Shown: one piece after another, positions 16,768 to 25,580 of the stretch
Layout of the letters: each line of letters opens with the position of its first letter
Numbering within the stretch: position 1 is the stretch's first letter
Assembly (NCBI RefSeq): GCF_030406905.1
Contig: NZ_CP129137.1
Location: 1,615,001-1,679,000 of the forward strand
From: Streptomyces sp. HUAS CB01
GTDB lineage: Bacteria > Actinomycetota > Actinomycetes > Streptomycetales > Streptomycetaceae
DNA: 64,000 bases
Direction of reading: 5' to 3'
The notes under the pieces: model-generated
Database searches by the model: none
What the model was told of the DNA's origin: nothing
The model's input: only the letters and a program-made list of their open reading frames with translations
Made by a program: the position numbers and the translations under genes

Positions 16768-17286
16768 TCAGTCGTGCGGGGCCCAGTAGTCGAGGAGCGT
16801 GCCCACGCCGTGCTCGACGGACTTCCAGGAGCCGGAGAAGCCGACCACCGCGAACGCCGCGGTCGGGAAGCCGCCGCGGTTCATCCGCTGCAGGGCGTCG
16901 CCCTCCGCCTTGCCCGAGAGGGCGTCGGCGAGGGCGTGCATCCCGGGGTTGTGGCCGATGAGCAGCAGCTCGGTGACCTCGTCCGGGGTCTCGTTGAGCA
17001 GCGCGAGCAGATCTCCTAGGGACGCCTCGTAGAGCCGCTCCTCGTACACGGTCCTGGGCCGCTCGGGCAACTCGTGGACCGCGAGCTTCCAGGTCTCGCG
17101 GGTCCTCGTCGCGGTCGAGCACAGGGCGAGGTCGAAGGGGATACCGGTGTCGGCGAGCTTGCGTCCGGCGACGGGGGCGTCCATGCGGCCACGGTCGGCG
17201 AGCGGCCGCTCGTGGTCGGACACCTGGGGCCAGTCGGCCTTCGCATGGCGGAGTAGGACGATCCTTCGCGGTGTATCGGCGCTCAT
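16768..17286 (-). CDS. SixA-type histidine phosphatase family protein
   Basis: A 172-residue phosphohistidine-type phosphatase. The catalytic RHG-like motif is LLRHAKADWP near residues 11-20 (RHA form, typical of SixA), with the second arginine in SDHERPLADRGR, CSTATRTRET and the second histidine in LLIGHNPGMH. E. coli SixA dephosphorylates histidine phosphotransfer domains; whether this protein acts on proteins or small phosphoesters is unknown. It starts with ATG at 17286. Confidence 0.9.
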   Translation of the reverse strand: MSADTPRRIVLLRHAKADWPQVSDHERPLADRGRMDAPVAGRKLADTGIPFDLALCSTATRTRETWKLAVHELPERPRTVYEERLYEASLGDLLALLNETPDEVTELLLIGHNPGMHALADALSGKAEGDALQRMNRGGFPTAAFAVVGFSGSWKSVEHGVGTLLDYWAPHD

Positions 17287-17384
17287 GTTCCCCAGCTTCG
17301 CATGAAATCAGCCAGCAGGCGCAGGGTGTTGGGGGCACCGCACGAAGGGGGAACACGTCGGCGGTGGCAGGCACGGCGCCGGGT

Positions 17385-17723
17385 TCAGGAGCCGGTCAGG
17401 GCCAGCTGGATCCAGCCGAGGAACGTCACCGGCGAGTGGGCCGCGGCTGCCTGCGCCTCGCTCGCTCCGGTCACGAGCAGGAGCAGCGCGGAGAAGGCGA
17501 GCACGGGCAGGACGACGGCCCACCAGCGCAGTCCGGTGTCGGCACTCCTCGGTCCGGGTTCGACACCGCTCGGTGCCGTTCCCACGCCGCTCGTCAGTGC
17601 GGTTCCCACGCTCCTCGGCCGCGCACGGACGGCCGGCCTCGGTGCGGTGCCGCCGCTCGCGGCCCCGGGGTCGCCGCCGACGGCCGCCGGGCCGTGGTGC
17701 CGGGGGTGCGTACGGGCCGACAT
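17385..17723 (-). CDS. Small single-pass membrane protein, unknown function
   Basis: A 112-residue protein: a disordered Pro/Ala/Gly/Arg-rich N-terminal half, one membrane helix at about residues 68-90 (WWAVVLPVLAFSALLLLVTG) and a short tail SPVTFLGWIQLALTG. I do not recognise a family. A good ribosome-binding site (GGAGG, five bases before the ATG at 17723) supports it as a real gene. The low-complexity half contains degenerate GxGTA-like repeats. Confidence 0.6.
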   Translation of the reverse strand: MSARTHPRHHGPAAVGGDPGAASGGTAPRPAVRARPRSVGTALTSGVGTAPSGVEPGPRSADTGLRWWAVVLPVLAFSALLLLVTGASEAQAAAAHSPVTFLGWIQLALTGS

Positions 17724-17871
17724 GGCCGCCTCCGTGAGGTCCGAAGCTGCGCTCCTGCTGAGCTGCTTCCAACCTACGGATCATGGCCCCGGCCGCCCAT
17801 CCGGTGAGCCACCCACTTCACCCTGACACCCGCCCCCTAGGGGACGGTGGGGAAAACCCCCGTCGGGACAC

Positions 17872-17988
17872 TCAGGGCGAGGCGATCGAGGCGATGATGC
17901 CGATGATCACAGTGATGCCGATCATCGTGCCGAAGACGAGCAGGAGCTTCTTCTGGCCGTTCGGGGGGTTCGGGTCGAGCACAGGCAT
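17872..17988 (-). CDS. Transporter-associated membrane microprotein (38 aa)
   Basis: A 38-residue protein starting MPVLDPNPPNGQKKLLLVFG and continuing as one membrane helix (TMIGITVIIGIIASIASP). It lies four bases downstream of the MFS transporter stop on the same strand, so it is co-transcribed. The sequence fits what I recall as the SGM_5486 family, tiny proteins found beside this transporter type in Streptomyces. It is most likely an accessory subunit or stabiliser of the MFS protein; that role is inference. Confidence 0.8.
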   Translation of the reverse strand: MPVLDPNPPNGQKKLLLVFGTMIGITVIIGIIASIASP

Positions 17989-17992
17989 GGGG

Positions 17993-19420
17993 TCAGTGTC
18001 GCATCCCCGCTTCGTCCTCGATCGTGCGGTCCCGGCCCGCGAGGACGCCGGCGGCCATCTGCGGCACGATCAGTCCCGCCATCAGCGCGAGCGGGAGGCC
18101 CCAGCCGCCGCTGTGCTGGTAGAGGACGCCGACGAGCAGGGGTCCGGGGATGGAGATCAGATAACCGGTGCTCTGCGCGAAGGCCGACAGCCGGACGACC
18201 CCGGCGCCGGTACGGGAGCGCATTCCGATCATGGTCAGCGCGAGCGGGAAGGCGCAGTTGGAGATGCCGAGCAGCAGCGCCCAGGCCCAGGCTCCGGCGG
18301 CGGGGGCGAGGAACAGCCCCGTGTAGCCGGTCAGTCCGCACAGCCCGAGCGCGAGGACGATCGGGCCCTGCGTCCTCAGCCGGGCGGCGAGCCGGGGGAT
18401 CACGAAGGCGAGCGGAACGCCCATGACCATGGTCACCGCGAGCAGCACGCCCGCGGTGCCGGCCGGGACCCCGGCGTCGCGGAAGATCTGCGGCATCCAG
18501 CCCATGGTGATGTACGCGCCGGTGGCCTGGAGACCGAAGAAGCAGGCGAGGGCCCAGGCGGTACGGCTGCGGGCGACACGCGGGGCGCCGCCCCGTGCCG
18601 TCCCGGGGATCTGCGCGGTCCCTGCTGCGCGTACCGTCCCGGGGGCCTGCGCGGTCCCTGCTGCGCGTCCCGTCCCGGGGATCTGCGCGGTCCCTGCTGC
18701 GCGTACCGTCCCGGGGGCCTGCGCGGTCGTGCCGGTGGCGCGCGCGCCCGTGGTGGGGGGCGCGGTGTCCGTACCGCGGTGGCGGACCAGGGGGATCCAC
18801 GGCAGTACGGCGGTGGCGGCGAGCGCGGCCCAGACGGCCAGACCGGTACGCCAACCGCCGCCCAGCGCCCGGGTCATGGGCACGGTCGCGGCCGCGGCGA
18901 CCGCGGTGCCGAGGGACAGCGCCATGGAGTACAGACCGGTGACGCTGCCGATGCGGTCGGGGAACCAGCGCTTGACGATCACCGGCATCAGCACGTTGCT
19001 GACGGCGATGCCCATGAGCGCGAGCGCACTGGCGGCGAGGAACGCCGCGGTGCCGCCGGCGAAGGGGCGGAGCGCCAGCCCCGCGGTGATGGCCACCATG
19101 CCCGCGCAGACCACCGCCGCGGCCCCGAAGCGCTGGGCGAGCCTGGGTGCGGCGAGCCCGAAGACGGCGAAACAGAGCGGGGGCACGGAGGTGAGCACCC
19201 CGGCCACGCTGCCGCTCATGTGGAGGCCGTTCTGGACCTCCTCCAGGAGGGCGCCGAGGCTGGTGATGGCGGGCCGGAGGTTGAGTGCGGCAAGCACGAG
19301 ACCGGCGACGACGAGCCGGAGGACCCAGGCCGGCGGCTTTCCGCCGCGGGAGACGGAAGAATCGGCGGGAGTACGGACCGCCGTGGCGGCGGGGCTCAGG
19401 GTCTGGGTCTCGTCCGGCAT
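17993..19420 (-). CDS. CynX/NimT-type MFS transporter
   Basis: A 475-residue transporter with 12 predicted membrane helices. The family core is visible: LNLRPAITSLGALLEEV in helix 1, VLMPVIVKRWFPDRIGSVTG around helices 4-5, and FFGLQATGAYITMGWMPQIF in the second half. The CynX/NimT group exports cyanate, nitroimidazoles or related small compounds; the substrate here is unknown. The loop between the two halves (about residues 220-265) contains four 12-residue repeats (GTVRAAGTAQIP, GTGRAAGTAQAP). TATGAT seven bases before the ATG at 19420 suggests a leaderless start there; starts at 19429 or 19432 are alternatives. A FadR-type regulator is divergent. Confidence 0.88.
   Translation of the reverse strand: MPDETQTLSPAATAVRTPADSSVSRGGKPPAWVLRLVVAGLVLAALNLRPAITSLGALLEEVQNGLHMSGSVAGVLTSVPPLCFAVFGLAAPRLAQRFGAAAVVCAGMVAITAGLALRPFAGGTAAFLAASALALMGIAVSNVLMPVIVKRWFPDRIGSVTGLYSMALSLGTAVAAAATVPMTRALGGGWRTGLAVWAALAATAVLPWIPLVRHRGTDTAPPTTGARATGTTAQAPGTVRAAGTAQIPGTGRAAGTAQAPGTVRAAGTAQIPGTARGGAPRVARSRTAWALACFFGLQATGAYITMGWMPQIFRDAGVPAGTAGVLLAVTMVMGVPLAFVIPRLAARLRTQGPIVLALGLCGLTGYTGLFLAPAAGAWAWALLLGISNCAFPLALTMIGMRSRTGAGVVRLSAFAQSTGYLISIPGPLLVGVLYQHSGGWGLPLALMAGLIVPQMAAGVLAGRDRTIEDEAGMRH
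18598..18729. repeat. 36-bp in-frame tandem repeats inside the MFS gene
   Basis: About 3.6 copies of a 36-bp unit starting CCGTCCCGGGG; units alternate in two forms (GGATCTG and GGGCCTG), so the true period is 72 bp. They encode the central cytoplasmic loop of the transporter and keep the frame. Confidence 0.85.
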
Positions 19421-19446
19421 GGAAGCCATCATAGAATCATGGGATG

Positions 19447-19460
19447 ATTGGTTGTCCAAT
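19447..19460. promoter_or_regulatory. Candidate operator between MFS and FadR-type genes
   Basis: ATTGG-TTGT-CCAAT is a perfect inverted repeat in the divergent promoter region, just upstream of the -10 (TATGAT) that serves the MFS gene. Size and position fit a GntR-family dimer site for the adjacent regulator. Confidence 0.5.
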
Positions 19461-19551
19461 CCCGGACAGTCCCGCGGGGCCCGGCTGCCGGAGTGCCGGA
19501 GCCGACGGCGGGACGGCCGGGCCGTGGACCCTCCCCCGGACAAGGAGCACC

Positions 19552-20226
19552 ATGGCACTGACCTCTCCCCGGCGTTCCGCCCTCTCGGACCAGGTGATCA
19601 CCGAGCTGCGGAACCAGATCACCTCGGGCGAGTGGCCGGTGGGCTCACGGATCCCGACCGAGCCGGAACTGGTCGAGCAGCTGGGTGTCGCCCGCAACAC
19701 CGTCCGCGAGGCGGTCCGGGCGCTGGCGCACAACGGGCTGCTGGACATCCGCCAGGGCTCCGGGACCTATGTGGTCGCCACCAGCGAACTGGCCGGGGTC
19801 ATGCACCGCAGGTTCGCCGGCGCCGATCCCCGCCACGTCGCCGAGCTGCGCTCCACGCTGGAGTCCTCGGCGGCCCGGCTGGCCGCGGAACGGCGTACCG
19901 AGAAGGATATGAAGCAGCTGGACGCGCTGCTGGCCCGGCGGGAGGAGGCGTGGGAGTCGGGGGACGCCGAGCGGTTCGTCGCCGCCGACGCCACCTTCCA
20001 CCTGGCCGTCGTCGCCGCCTCCCACAACGACGTGCTGACCGCGCTCTACGCCGACCTGGGCGATCTGCTGCGCGACTGGCTGCGGGACGACGTGGGCCGG
20101 GAACTGCGCCCCGAGAACCACATGGACCACGGCCGGCTGCTGGAGGCGATCCGCGCCCACGACGGCGGGACGGCGGCCGCCGAGGCGGCGAGCTACCCGT
20201 TCCAGTGCCTGCGCGGCGGGGTGTGA
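19552..20226 (+). CDS. FadR-subfamily GntR transcriptional regulator
   Basis: A 224-residue regulator. The GntR winged helix-turn-helix covers about residues 8-75 (RNQITSGEWPVGSRIPTEPE, then VARNTVREAVRALAHNGLL and RQGSGTYV). The FCD ligand domain follows from about 95 with helices bearing ELRSTLESSAARLAAERRTE and metal-type ligands in DATFHLAVVAAS and H of ENHMDHGRLLEAI. Such regulators sense organic acids or similar metabolites, often with a bound metal. It is divergent from the MFS transporter and probably represses it. Start ATG at 19552 with AAGGAG at 19542-19547. Confidence 0.92.
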   Translation: MALTSPRRSALSDQVITELRNQITSGEWPVGSRIPTEPELVEQLGVARNTVREAVRALAHNGLLDIRQGSGTYVVATSELAGVMHRRFAGADPRHVAELRSTLESSAARLAAERRTEKDMKQLDALLARREEAWESGDAERFVAADATFHLAVVAASHNDVLTALYADLGDLLRDWLRDDVGRELRPENHMDHGRLLEAIRAHDGGTAAAEAASYPFQCLRGGV

Positions 20227-20347
20227 CGGCACACGACGAAGGCCACCCCGTGCCGGCCGCGGAAGGCGGGAAGCGTCCCGGGCCCGGCGGAAACGGCGAG
20301 GAGGCGCCCCGGGCCGGACGTGCCCGGCGCCGGCCGCGGCGGGACGC

Positions 20348-20686
20348 TCAGCGCCGCAGGTGGCTCACCCACACGCTGCGTATCTCCTTCCAGCAGCGTT
20401 CGCTGAGCGTGGCGCGGCCGGTCGGGCCGAGGTCGACGGGCGTGCTGTCCGCGTCCACGTCCCACCAGCGTTCGCACTCGACGTGGAGCTGCACCCGGTC
20501 GGTGTCCAGGTACGGGTTGTGGCAGTGGGCCGTGGCCCTGGAGCCCTCGACGTACACGCTGCACGCGGCCCCGAAGGGCCGGGGCGCGGGCTCGCGCGGC
20601 GGCTCGGAGACGGCAGCCGTGGACGCGGGCCACACCAGGACCCCGAGCACCCCGAGCACGGACGCGGATCGCCACGACGTACGCAC
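20348..20686 (-). CDS. Small secreted four-cysteine protein, unknown function
   Basis: A 112-residue exported protein. The GTG at 20686 follows GAGGAGG by eight bases and is chosen over longer frames. Residues 1-27 are a signal peptide (RTSWRSASVLGVLGVLVWPA). The mature protein has four cysteines (AACSVY, AHCHNP, VECERW, ERCWKE), likely two disulfides, and several Trp. I recognise no family; it may be a cell-surface or extracellular protein. Confidence 0.65.
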   Translation of the reverse strand: MRTSWRSASVLGVLGVLVWPASTAAVSEPPREPAPRPFGAACSVYVEGSRATAHCHNPYLDTDRVQLHVECERWWDVDADSTPVDLGPTGRATLSERCWKEIRSVWVSHLRR

Positions 20687-20887
20687 AACCAGTACCTCCT
20701 CGGCCGTACTGCGGCTCGCGCCGCTGCTGCACCACAAGGGAGGGATTGCCTCTCCAGGGTCCCCCGGACGGGTGCCGGTCCGCCCGCTGCGTTGACCCGA
20801 ACGGGCGATGCCCCGGCCTCCCGCACACAGCGGGTGACCAGGGCATCGAAAGCGACCAGGTGACGGCCGTCCGTGGGTGACGCTGCG

Positions 20888-21658
20888 TTACGCACCCATC
20901 ATGTGCACGCCACCGTCGACGTGGATGATCTCGCCCGTGGTCTTCGGGAACCAGTCGGACAGCAGCGCGACGATGCCGCGGCCGGTGGGCTCCGGGTCGG
21001 CCATGTCCCACTCCAGCGGGGAGCGGTGGTTCCACACGTCCGCGAGGTCGCCGAAGCCCGGGATGGACTTCGCGGCCATCGAGCCGAGCGGGCCCGCCGA
21101 GATCAGGTTGCAGCGGACGTTCTGCTTGCCGAGGTCACGGGCCACGTAGCGGGAGGTGGCCTCCAGCGCGGCCTTCGCCGGACCCATCCAGTCGTACTGC
21201 GGCCAGGCGAACTGGGCGTCGAAGGTCAGACCGACCACCGAGGCGCCTTCCTGCGGGAACAGCGGCAGACAGGCCATGGTCAGCGACTTCAGCGAGAACG
21301 CGGACACGTGCATGGCGGTCGCCACGGACTCGAACGGCGTGTTGAGGAAGTTGCCGCCGAGCGCGTCCTGCGGCGCGAAGCCGATGGAGTGGACGACGCC
21401 GTCCAGACCGCCCAGCTCCTCGCGCACGATGTCGGCGAGACGGCCGAGGTGCTCGTCGTTGGTGACGTCGAGCTCGATGACCTTGGTCGGCTTCGGGAGC
21501 TTCCTGGCGATGCGCTCGGTCAGCGTGGGCCGGGGGAAGGCGGTCAGGATGATCTCCGCACCCTGCTCCTGGGCCAGCTTCGCGGCGTGGAAGGCGATGG
21601 AGGACTCCATCAGCACACCGGTGATGAGAATGCGCTTGCCGGCGAGGATTCCACTCAT
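20888..21658 (-). CDS. fabI: NADH-dependent enoyl-ACP reductase FabI
   Basis: A 256-residue enzyme that reduces trans-2-enoyl-ACP in the last step of each type II fatty-acid elongation cycle. N-terminal GKRILITGVLMESSIAFHAA carries the InhA/FabI cofactor motif, and the catalytic YxxMxxxK set is present as Y155DWMGPAK162. The C-terminal GEIIHVDGGVHMMG fits the family. The sequence is closer to the mycobacterial InhA type than to E. coli FabI. It begins four bases after the fabG stop, forming a fabG-fabI operon like mabA-inhA. Confidence 0.96.
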   Translation of the reverse strand: MSGILAGKRILITGVLMESSIAFHAAKLAQEQGAEIILTAFPRPTLTERIARKLPKPTKVIELDVTNDEHLGRLADIVREELGGLDGVVHSIGFAPQDALGGNFLNTPFESVATAMHVSAFSLKSLTMACLPLFPQEGASVVGLTFDAQFAWPQYDWMGPAKAALEATSRYVARDLGKQNVRCNLISAGPLGSMAAKSIPGFGDLADVWNHRSPLEWDMADPEPTGRGIVALLSDWFPKTTGEIIHVDGGVHMMGA

Positions 21659-21662
21659 GTGA

Positions 21663-22382
21663 TCAGTGACCCATGCCCAATCCGCCGTCAACCGGGATGA
21701 CGGCTCCAGTGATGTACGAGGCGTCGTCGGAGGCGAGGAACCGCACCGCTGCGGCGATCTCCTGCGGCTGCGCGTAACGGCCGAGCGGGACCTGCGAGAC
21801 GATGCCCGCGCGCTGCTCGTCGGTGAGCACCTTGGTCATGTCGGTGTCGACGAAGCCGGGCGCGACGACGTTGAAGGTGATGTTCCGCGATCCGAGCTCG
21901 CGGGCGAGGGACCGCGCGAAGCCGACCAGCCCGGCCTTGGAGGCGGCGTAGTTGGCCTGACCCGCCGAACCGAGCAGCCCGACCACCGAGGAGATCAGGA
22001 CGACGCGGCCCTTCTTGGCGCGGAGCATGCCGCGGTTGGCACGCTTCACGACGCGGAAGGTGCCGGTGAGGTTGGTGTCGAGGACGGTGACGAAGTCCTC
22101 CTCGGACATCCGCATCAGCAGCTGGTCCCTGGTGACGCCGGCGTTCGCGACGAGCACCTCCACGGGACCGTGCTTCTCCTCGATCTCCTTGTAGGCCTGC
22201 TCCACCTGTTCGGCGTCGGTGATGTCGCAGCGGACCGGCAGGCAGCCCAGCTCGGCCAGTTCCGCCGGTGGCTCACCGGACCGGTACGTGATCGCGACCT
22301 TGTCTCCGGCCTCGGCGAAAGCGCGGGCGATGGCGAGGCCGATGCCCCGGTTTCCTCCGGTGACGAGAACCGAGCGGCTCAA
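21663..22382 (-). CDS. fabG: 3-oxoacyl-ACP reductase FabG
   Basis: A 239-residue classical SDR that reduces 3-ketoacyl-ACP with NADPH. Cofactor motif TGGNRGIG at residues 8-15, NAG at 80-82, catalytic Ser in LISSVVG, Y145AASK149 and the C-terminal YITGAVIPVDGGLGMGH. The start is the rare codon TTG at 22382, behind AAAGGG; no ATG or GTG fits in frame before the cofactor motif. It leads the fabG-fabI operon. TAGGTT in the upstream region is a candidate -10 without a clear -35. Confidence 0.95.
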   Translation of the reverse strand: MSRSVLVTGGNRGIGLAIARAFAEAGDKVAITYRSGEPPAELAELGCLPVRCDITDAEQVEQAYKEIEEKHGPVEVLVANAGVTRDQLLMRMSEEDFVTVLDTNLTGTFRVVKRANRGMLRAKKGRVVLISSVVGLLGSAGQANYAASKAGLVGFARSLARELGSRNITFNVVAPGFVDTDMTKVLTDEQRAGIVSQVPLGRYAQPQEIAAAVRFLASDDASYITGAVIPVDGGLGMGH

Positions 22383-22586
22383 CGGATCACCCTTTCGATA
22401 GCGGTCTGATACTGCGAAAACCTATCGGTACCGCCCTCTGTGCAGGGGATCGACCCCTGACAGTGGCGTCACGGATGCGCTGTCGGGTCCCTACAGAAAG
22501 CGGTAGGCAGCGGGCACCCGGGCGCGACATGATCGGTGCGACGACCGGTGCTGTGCCGACCGGTCCCACCAGGACAGGAGACATTC

Positions 22587-24110
22587 GTGGCTCATTCCAT
22601 CGACGAAGCCTTCACGGCGTTGCCGCTGCGGGCGCTCGCCGACGCCGCGCTCGCCAGGGCGCGGGCGCTCGGCGCCGAGCACGCCGACTTCCGGCTGGAG
22701 CGGGTGCGCAGCGCGGCATGGCGGCTGCGGGACGCCAAGCCCGCCGGCTCGTCGGACACCACCGACCTGGGGTACGCGGTCCGCGTCGTGCACGGCGGGG
22801 CCTGGGGGTTCGCGTCCGGTGTCGATCCGACCATGGACGGCGCGGCCCGGGTGGCGGGCCAGGCGGTGGCGATGGCGAAGCTGTCGGCGAAGGTGATCGC
22901 GGCCGCCGGCTCCGGCGAGAGGGTCGAGCTGGCCGACGAGCCGGTGCACGCGGACCGCACCTGGATCTCCTCGTACGAGACCGACCCCTTCGACGTCCCG
23001 GACGAGGAGAAGTCGGCGCTGCTGGCGGACTGGAGCGCACGGCTGCTGCGGGCGGACGGCGTGGCGCACGTGGACGCCTCGCTGCTGACCGTGCACGAGA
23101 ACAAGTTCTACGCGGACACGGCGGGCACCGTCACCACGCAGCAGCGGGTGCGGCTGCATCCGCAGCTCACGGCCGTCGCCGTGGACGAGACCACGGGCGA
23201 GTTCGACTCGATGCGCACGATCGCGCCGCCGGTGGGCCGCGGCTGGGAGTACCTGACCGGCACCGGCTGGGACTGGGACTCGGAGCTGGAGGAGATCCCG
23301 GAGCTGCTGGCCGCCAAGATGCGCGCGCCGAGCGTCGAGGCGGGGACGTACGACCTGGTCGTGGACCCGTCGAACCTGTGGCTGACGATCCACGAGTCGA
23401 TCGGGCACGCCACCGAGCTCGACCGGGCGCTGGGCTACGAGGCGGCGTACGCGGGCACGTCCTTCGCGACCTTCGACAAGCTCGGGAAGCTGCGCTACGG
23501 CTCGCCGGTGATGAACGTGACCGGGGACCGCACCGCGGAGCACGGGCTGGCGACGATCGGCTACGACGACGAGGGCGTCGAGGCGCAGAGCTGGGACCTG
23601 GTGAAGGACGGCACGCTCGTCGGCTACCAGCTCGACCGGCGCATCGCGCGCCTCACGGGCCTCGGCCGTTCCAACGGCTGCGCCTTCGCCGACTCGCCTT
23701 CGCACGTCCCGGTGCAGCGGATGGCGAACGTGTCGCTCCGGCCCGAACCGGGCGGGTTGTCGACGGAGGACCTGATCGGCGGGGTGGAGCGCGGCATCTA
23801 CGTCGTCGGGGACCGGTCGTGGTCGATCGACATGCAGCGCTACAACTTCCAGTTCACCGGCCAGCGCTTCTACCGGATCGAGAACGGCCGGCTGGCGGGC
23901 CAGCTGCGCGACGTCGCCTACCAGGCGACGACGACGGATTTCTGGGGCTCGATGGAGAAGGTCGGGGGCCCGCAGACGTATGTCCTGGGAGGCGCCTTCA
24001 ACTGCGGCAAGGCCCAGCCGGGCCAGGTCGCGGCCGTGTCGCACGGCTGCCCGTCCGCGCTGTTCCGCGGCGTCAACATCTTGAACACCACCCAGGAGGC
24101 CGGTCGATGA
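22587..24110 (+). CDS. tldD: TldD-type metallopeptidase (TldD/PmbA family)
   Basis: A 507-residue protein, the catalytic partner of the TldD/TldE protease. The HExxxH zinc motif is present at HESIGHATELD near residue 272, with downstream Cys-rich ligand region GGAFNCGKAQPGQVAAVSHG that closes the site in TldD. TldD/E is a heterodimer that degrades unfolded peptides inside a central tunnel and in some bacteria matures peptide toxins or modified peptides. The GTG at 22587 follows AGGAG. The stop overlaps the tldE start by 4 nt. Confidence 0.93.
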   Translation: MAHSIDEAFTALPLRALADAALARARALGAEHADFRLERVRSAAWRLRDAKPAGSSDTTDLGYAVRVVHGGAWGFASGVDPTMDGAARVAGQAVAMAKLSAKVIAAAGSGERVELADEPVHADRTWISSYETDPFDVPDEEKSALLADWSARLLRADGVAHVDASLLTVHENKFYADTAGTVTTQQRVRLHPQLTAVAVDETTGEFDSMRTIAPPVGRGWEYLTGTGWDWDSELEEIPELLAAKMRAPSVEAGTYDLVVDPSNLWLTIHESIGHATELDRALGYEAAYAGTSFATFDKLGKLRYGSPVMNVTGDRTAEHGLATIGYDDEGVEAQSWDLVKDGTLVGYQLDRRIARLTGLGRSNGCAFADSPSHVPVQRMANVSLRPEPGGLSTEDLIGGVERGIYVVGDRSWSIDMQRYNFQFTGQRFYRIENGRLAGQLRDVAYQATTTDFWGSMEKVGGPQTYVLGGAFNCGKAQPGQVAAVSHGCPSALFRGVNILNTTQEAGR

Positions 24111-25498
24111 GCCCCGTCAGCAAGCCGCACGAGATCGTCGAGCGTGCCCTCGAACTGTCCACCGCCGACGGCTGTGTCGTCATCGCCGACGAGCACTCGT
24201 CGGCCAATCTCCGCTGGGCCGGGAACACCCTCACCACGAACGGCGTGACCCGGGGCCGTACGCTCACCGTGATCGCGACCGTGGACGGGGCGCAGGGCAC
24301 CGCGTCCGGAGTCGTGTCGCGGTCGGCCGTGACGGCCGCGGACCTGGAGCCGCTGGTCCGGGCGGCCGAGGCGGCCGCACGGGCCGCGGGTCCCGCCGAG
24401 GACGCTCAGCCGCTGGTCGGCGGGGTCCCGGTGGCGGGAGACTTCACCGACGCCCCGGCGGAGACCTCGTCGGCCGTCTTCGCCGACTTCGCGCCCGCGC
24501 TGGGTGAGTCCTTCGCCCGCGCCCGCGCCGGGGGGCGTGAGCTGTACGGCTTCGCCAACCACGAGCTGACCTCGACCTACCTCGCCACGTCCACGGGGGT
24601 GCGGCTGCGCCACGACCAGCCCAACGGGACGCTGGAGCTCAACGCCAAGTCGCCGGACCGCAGCCGCTCGGCCTGGGCGGGCCGCTCGACACGGGACTTC
24701 AAGGACGTCGACCCGGCGGCACTGGACGCCGAGCTGGCGGTCCGGCTGGGCTGGGCGGAGCGCCGGGTCGAGCTGCCCGCGGGCCGGTACGAGACGCTGC
24801 TTCCGCCGACCGCGGTCGCCGACCTGATGATCTACCAGCTGTGGTCCTCGTCGGGCCGGGACGCCGTCGAGGGCCGTACGGTCTTCTCCAAGCCGGGCGG
24901 CGGCACGCGGATCGGTGAGTCGTTGTCCGCGCTGCCGCTCACGCTGCGCAGCGACCCGGACGAGCCGGGCCTGGAGTGCGCACCGTTCGTGATCGCCCAC
25001 TCCTCCGGCGGCGACGCCTCGGTGTTCGACAACGGTCTGGCGGTGCCCTCGACGGAGTGGGTGCGCGAGGGCACGCTGGAGCGGCTGATCACCACCCGGC
25101 ACAGCGCGGGTCTGACCGGGCTGCCGGTCTCCCCCGCCGCCGACAACCTGATCATGGACGCCGGGGGTGAGCGCTCGCTGGCGGAGATGGTCGAGTCGAC
25201 CGAGCGGGGGCTGCTGCTGACCTGCCTCTGGTACATCCGGGAGGTGGATCCGGCCACACTGCTGCTGACCGGGCTGACCAGGGACGGCGTCTACCTCGTC
25301 GAGAACGGCGAGGTCACCGGCGAGGTGAACAACTTCCGCTTCAACGAGTCGCCCGTCGATCTGCTGTCGCGGGCCCAGGAGGCCGGGCCGACGGAGAAGA
25401 CGCTGCCGCGGGAGTGGAGCGACTGGTTCACCAGGGCCGCCATGCCGGCGCTGCGCATCCCGGACTTCAACATGAGCTCGGTCAGCCAGGGCGTCTGA
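24107..25498 (+). CDS. TldE/PmbA-type subunit
   Basis: A 463-residue protein homologous to TldD but without the HExxxH motif; the equivalent region reads PTAVADLMIYQLWSSSGRDA. This is the non-catalytic TldE/PmbA subunit, which closes the protease tunnel with TldD. Typical blocks include FANHELTSTYLATSTGVRL, SPAADNLIMDAGG and the C-terminal GEVNNFRFNESPVDLL. Translation is coupled to tldD by an ATGA overlap, consistent with a 1:1 complex. No RiPP precursor or modification gene is adjacent. Confidence 0.93.
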   Translation: MSPVSKPHEIVERALELSTADGCVVIADEHSSANLRWAGNTLTTNGVTRGRTLTVIATVDGAQGTASGVVSRSAVTAADLEPLVRAAEAAARAAGPAEDAQPLVGGVPVAGDFTDAPAETSSAVFADFAPALGESFARARAGGRELYGFANHELTSTYLATSTGVRLRHDQPNGTLELNAKSPDRSRSAWAGRSTRDFKDVDPAALDAELAVRLGWAERRVELPAGRYETLLPPTAVADLMIYQLWSSSGRDAVEGRTVFSKPGGGTRIGESLSALPLTLRSDPDEPGLECAPFVIAHSSGGDASVFDNGLAVPSTEWVREGTLERLITTRHSAGLTGLPVSPAADNLIMDAGGERSLAEMVESTERGLLLTCLWYIREVDPATLLLTGLTRDGVYLVENGEVTGEVNNFRFNESPVDLLSRAQEAGPTEKTLPREWSDWFTRAAMPALRIPDFNMSSVSQGV

Positions 25499-25580
25499 GC
25501 CTTCGGGTGCCCCATAGACTGCTGGATGCCCCTTGGGGCGACCATCATCTTCTTCCCACTGTTCGAGGAGAACCGGAACC

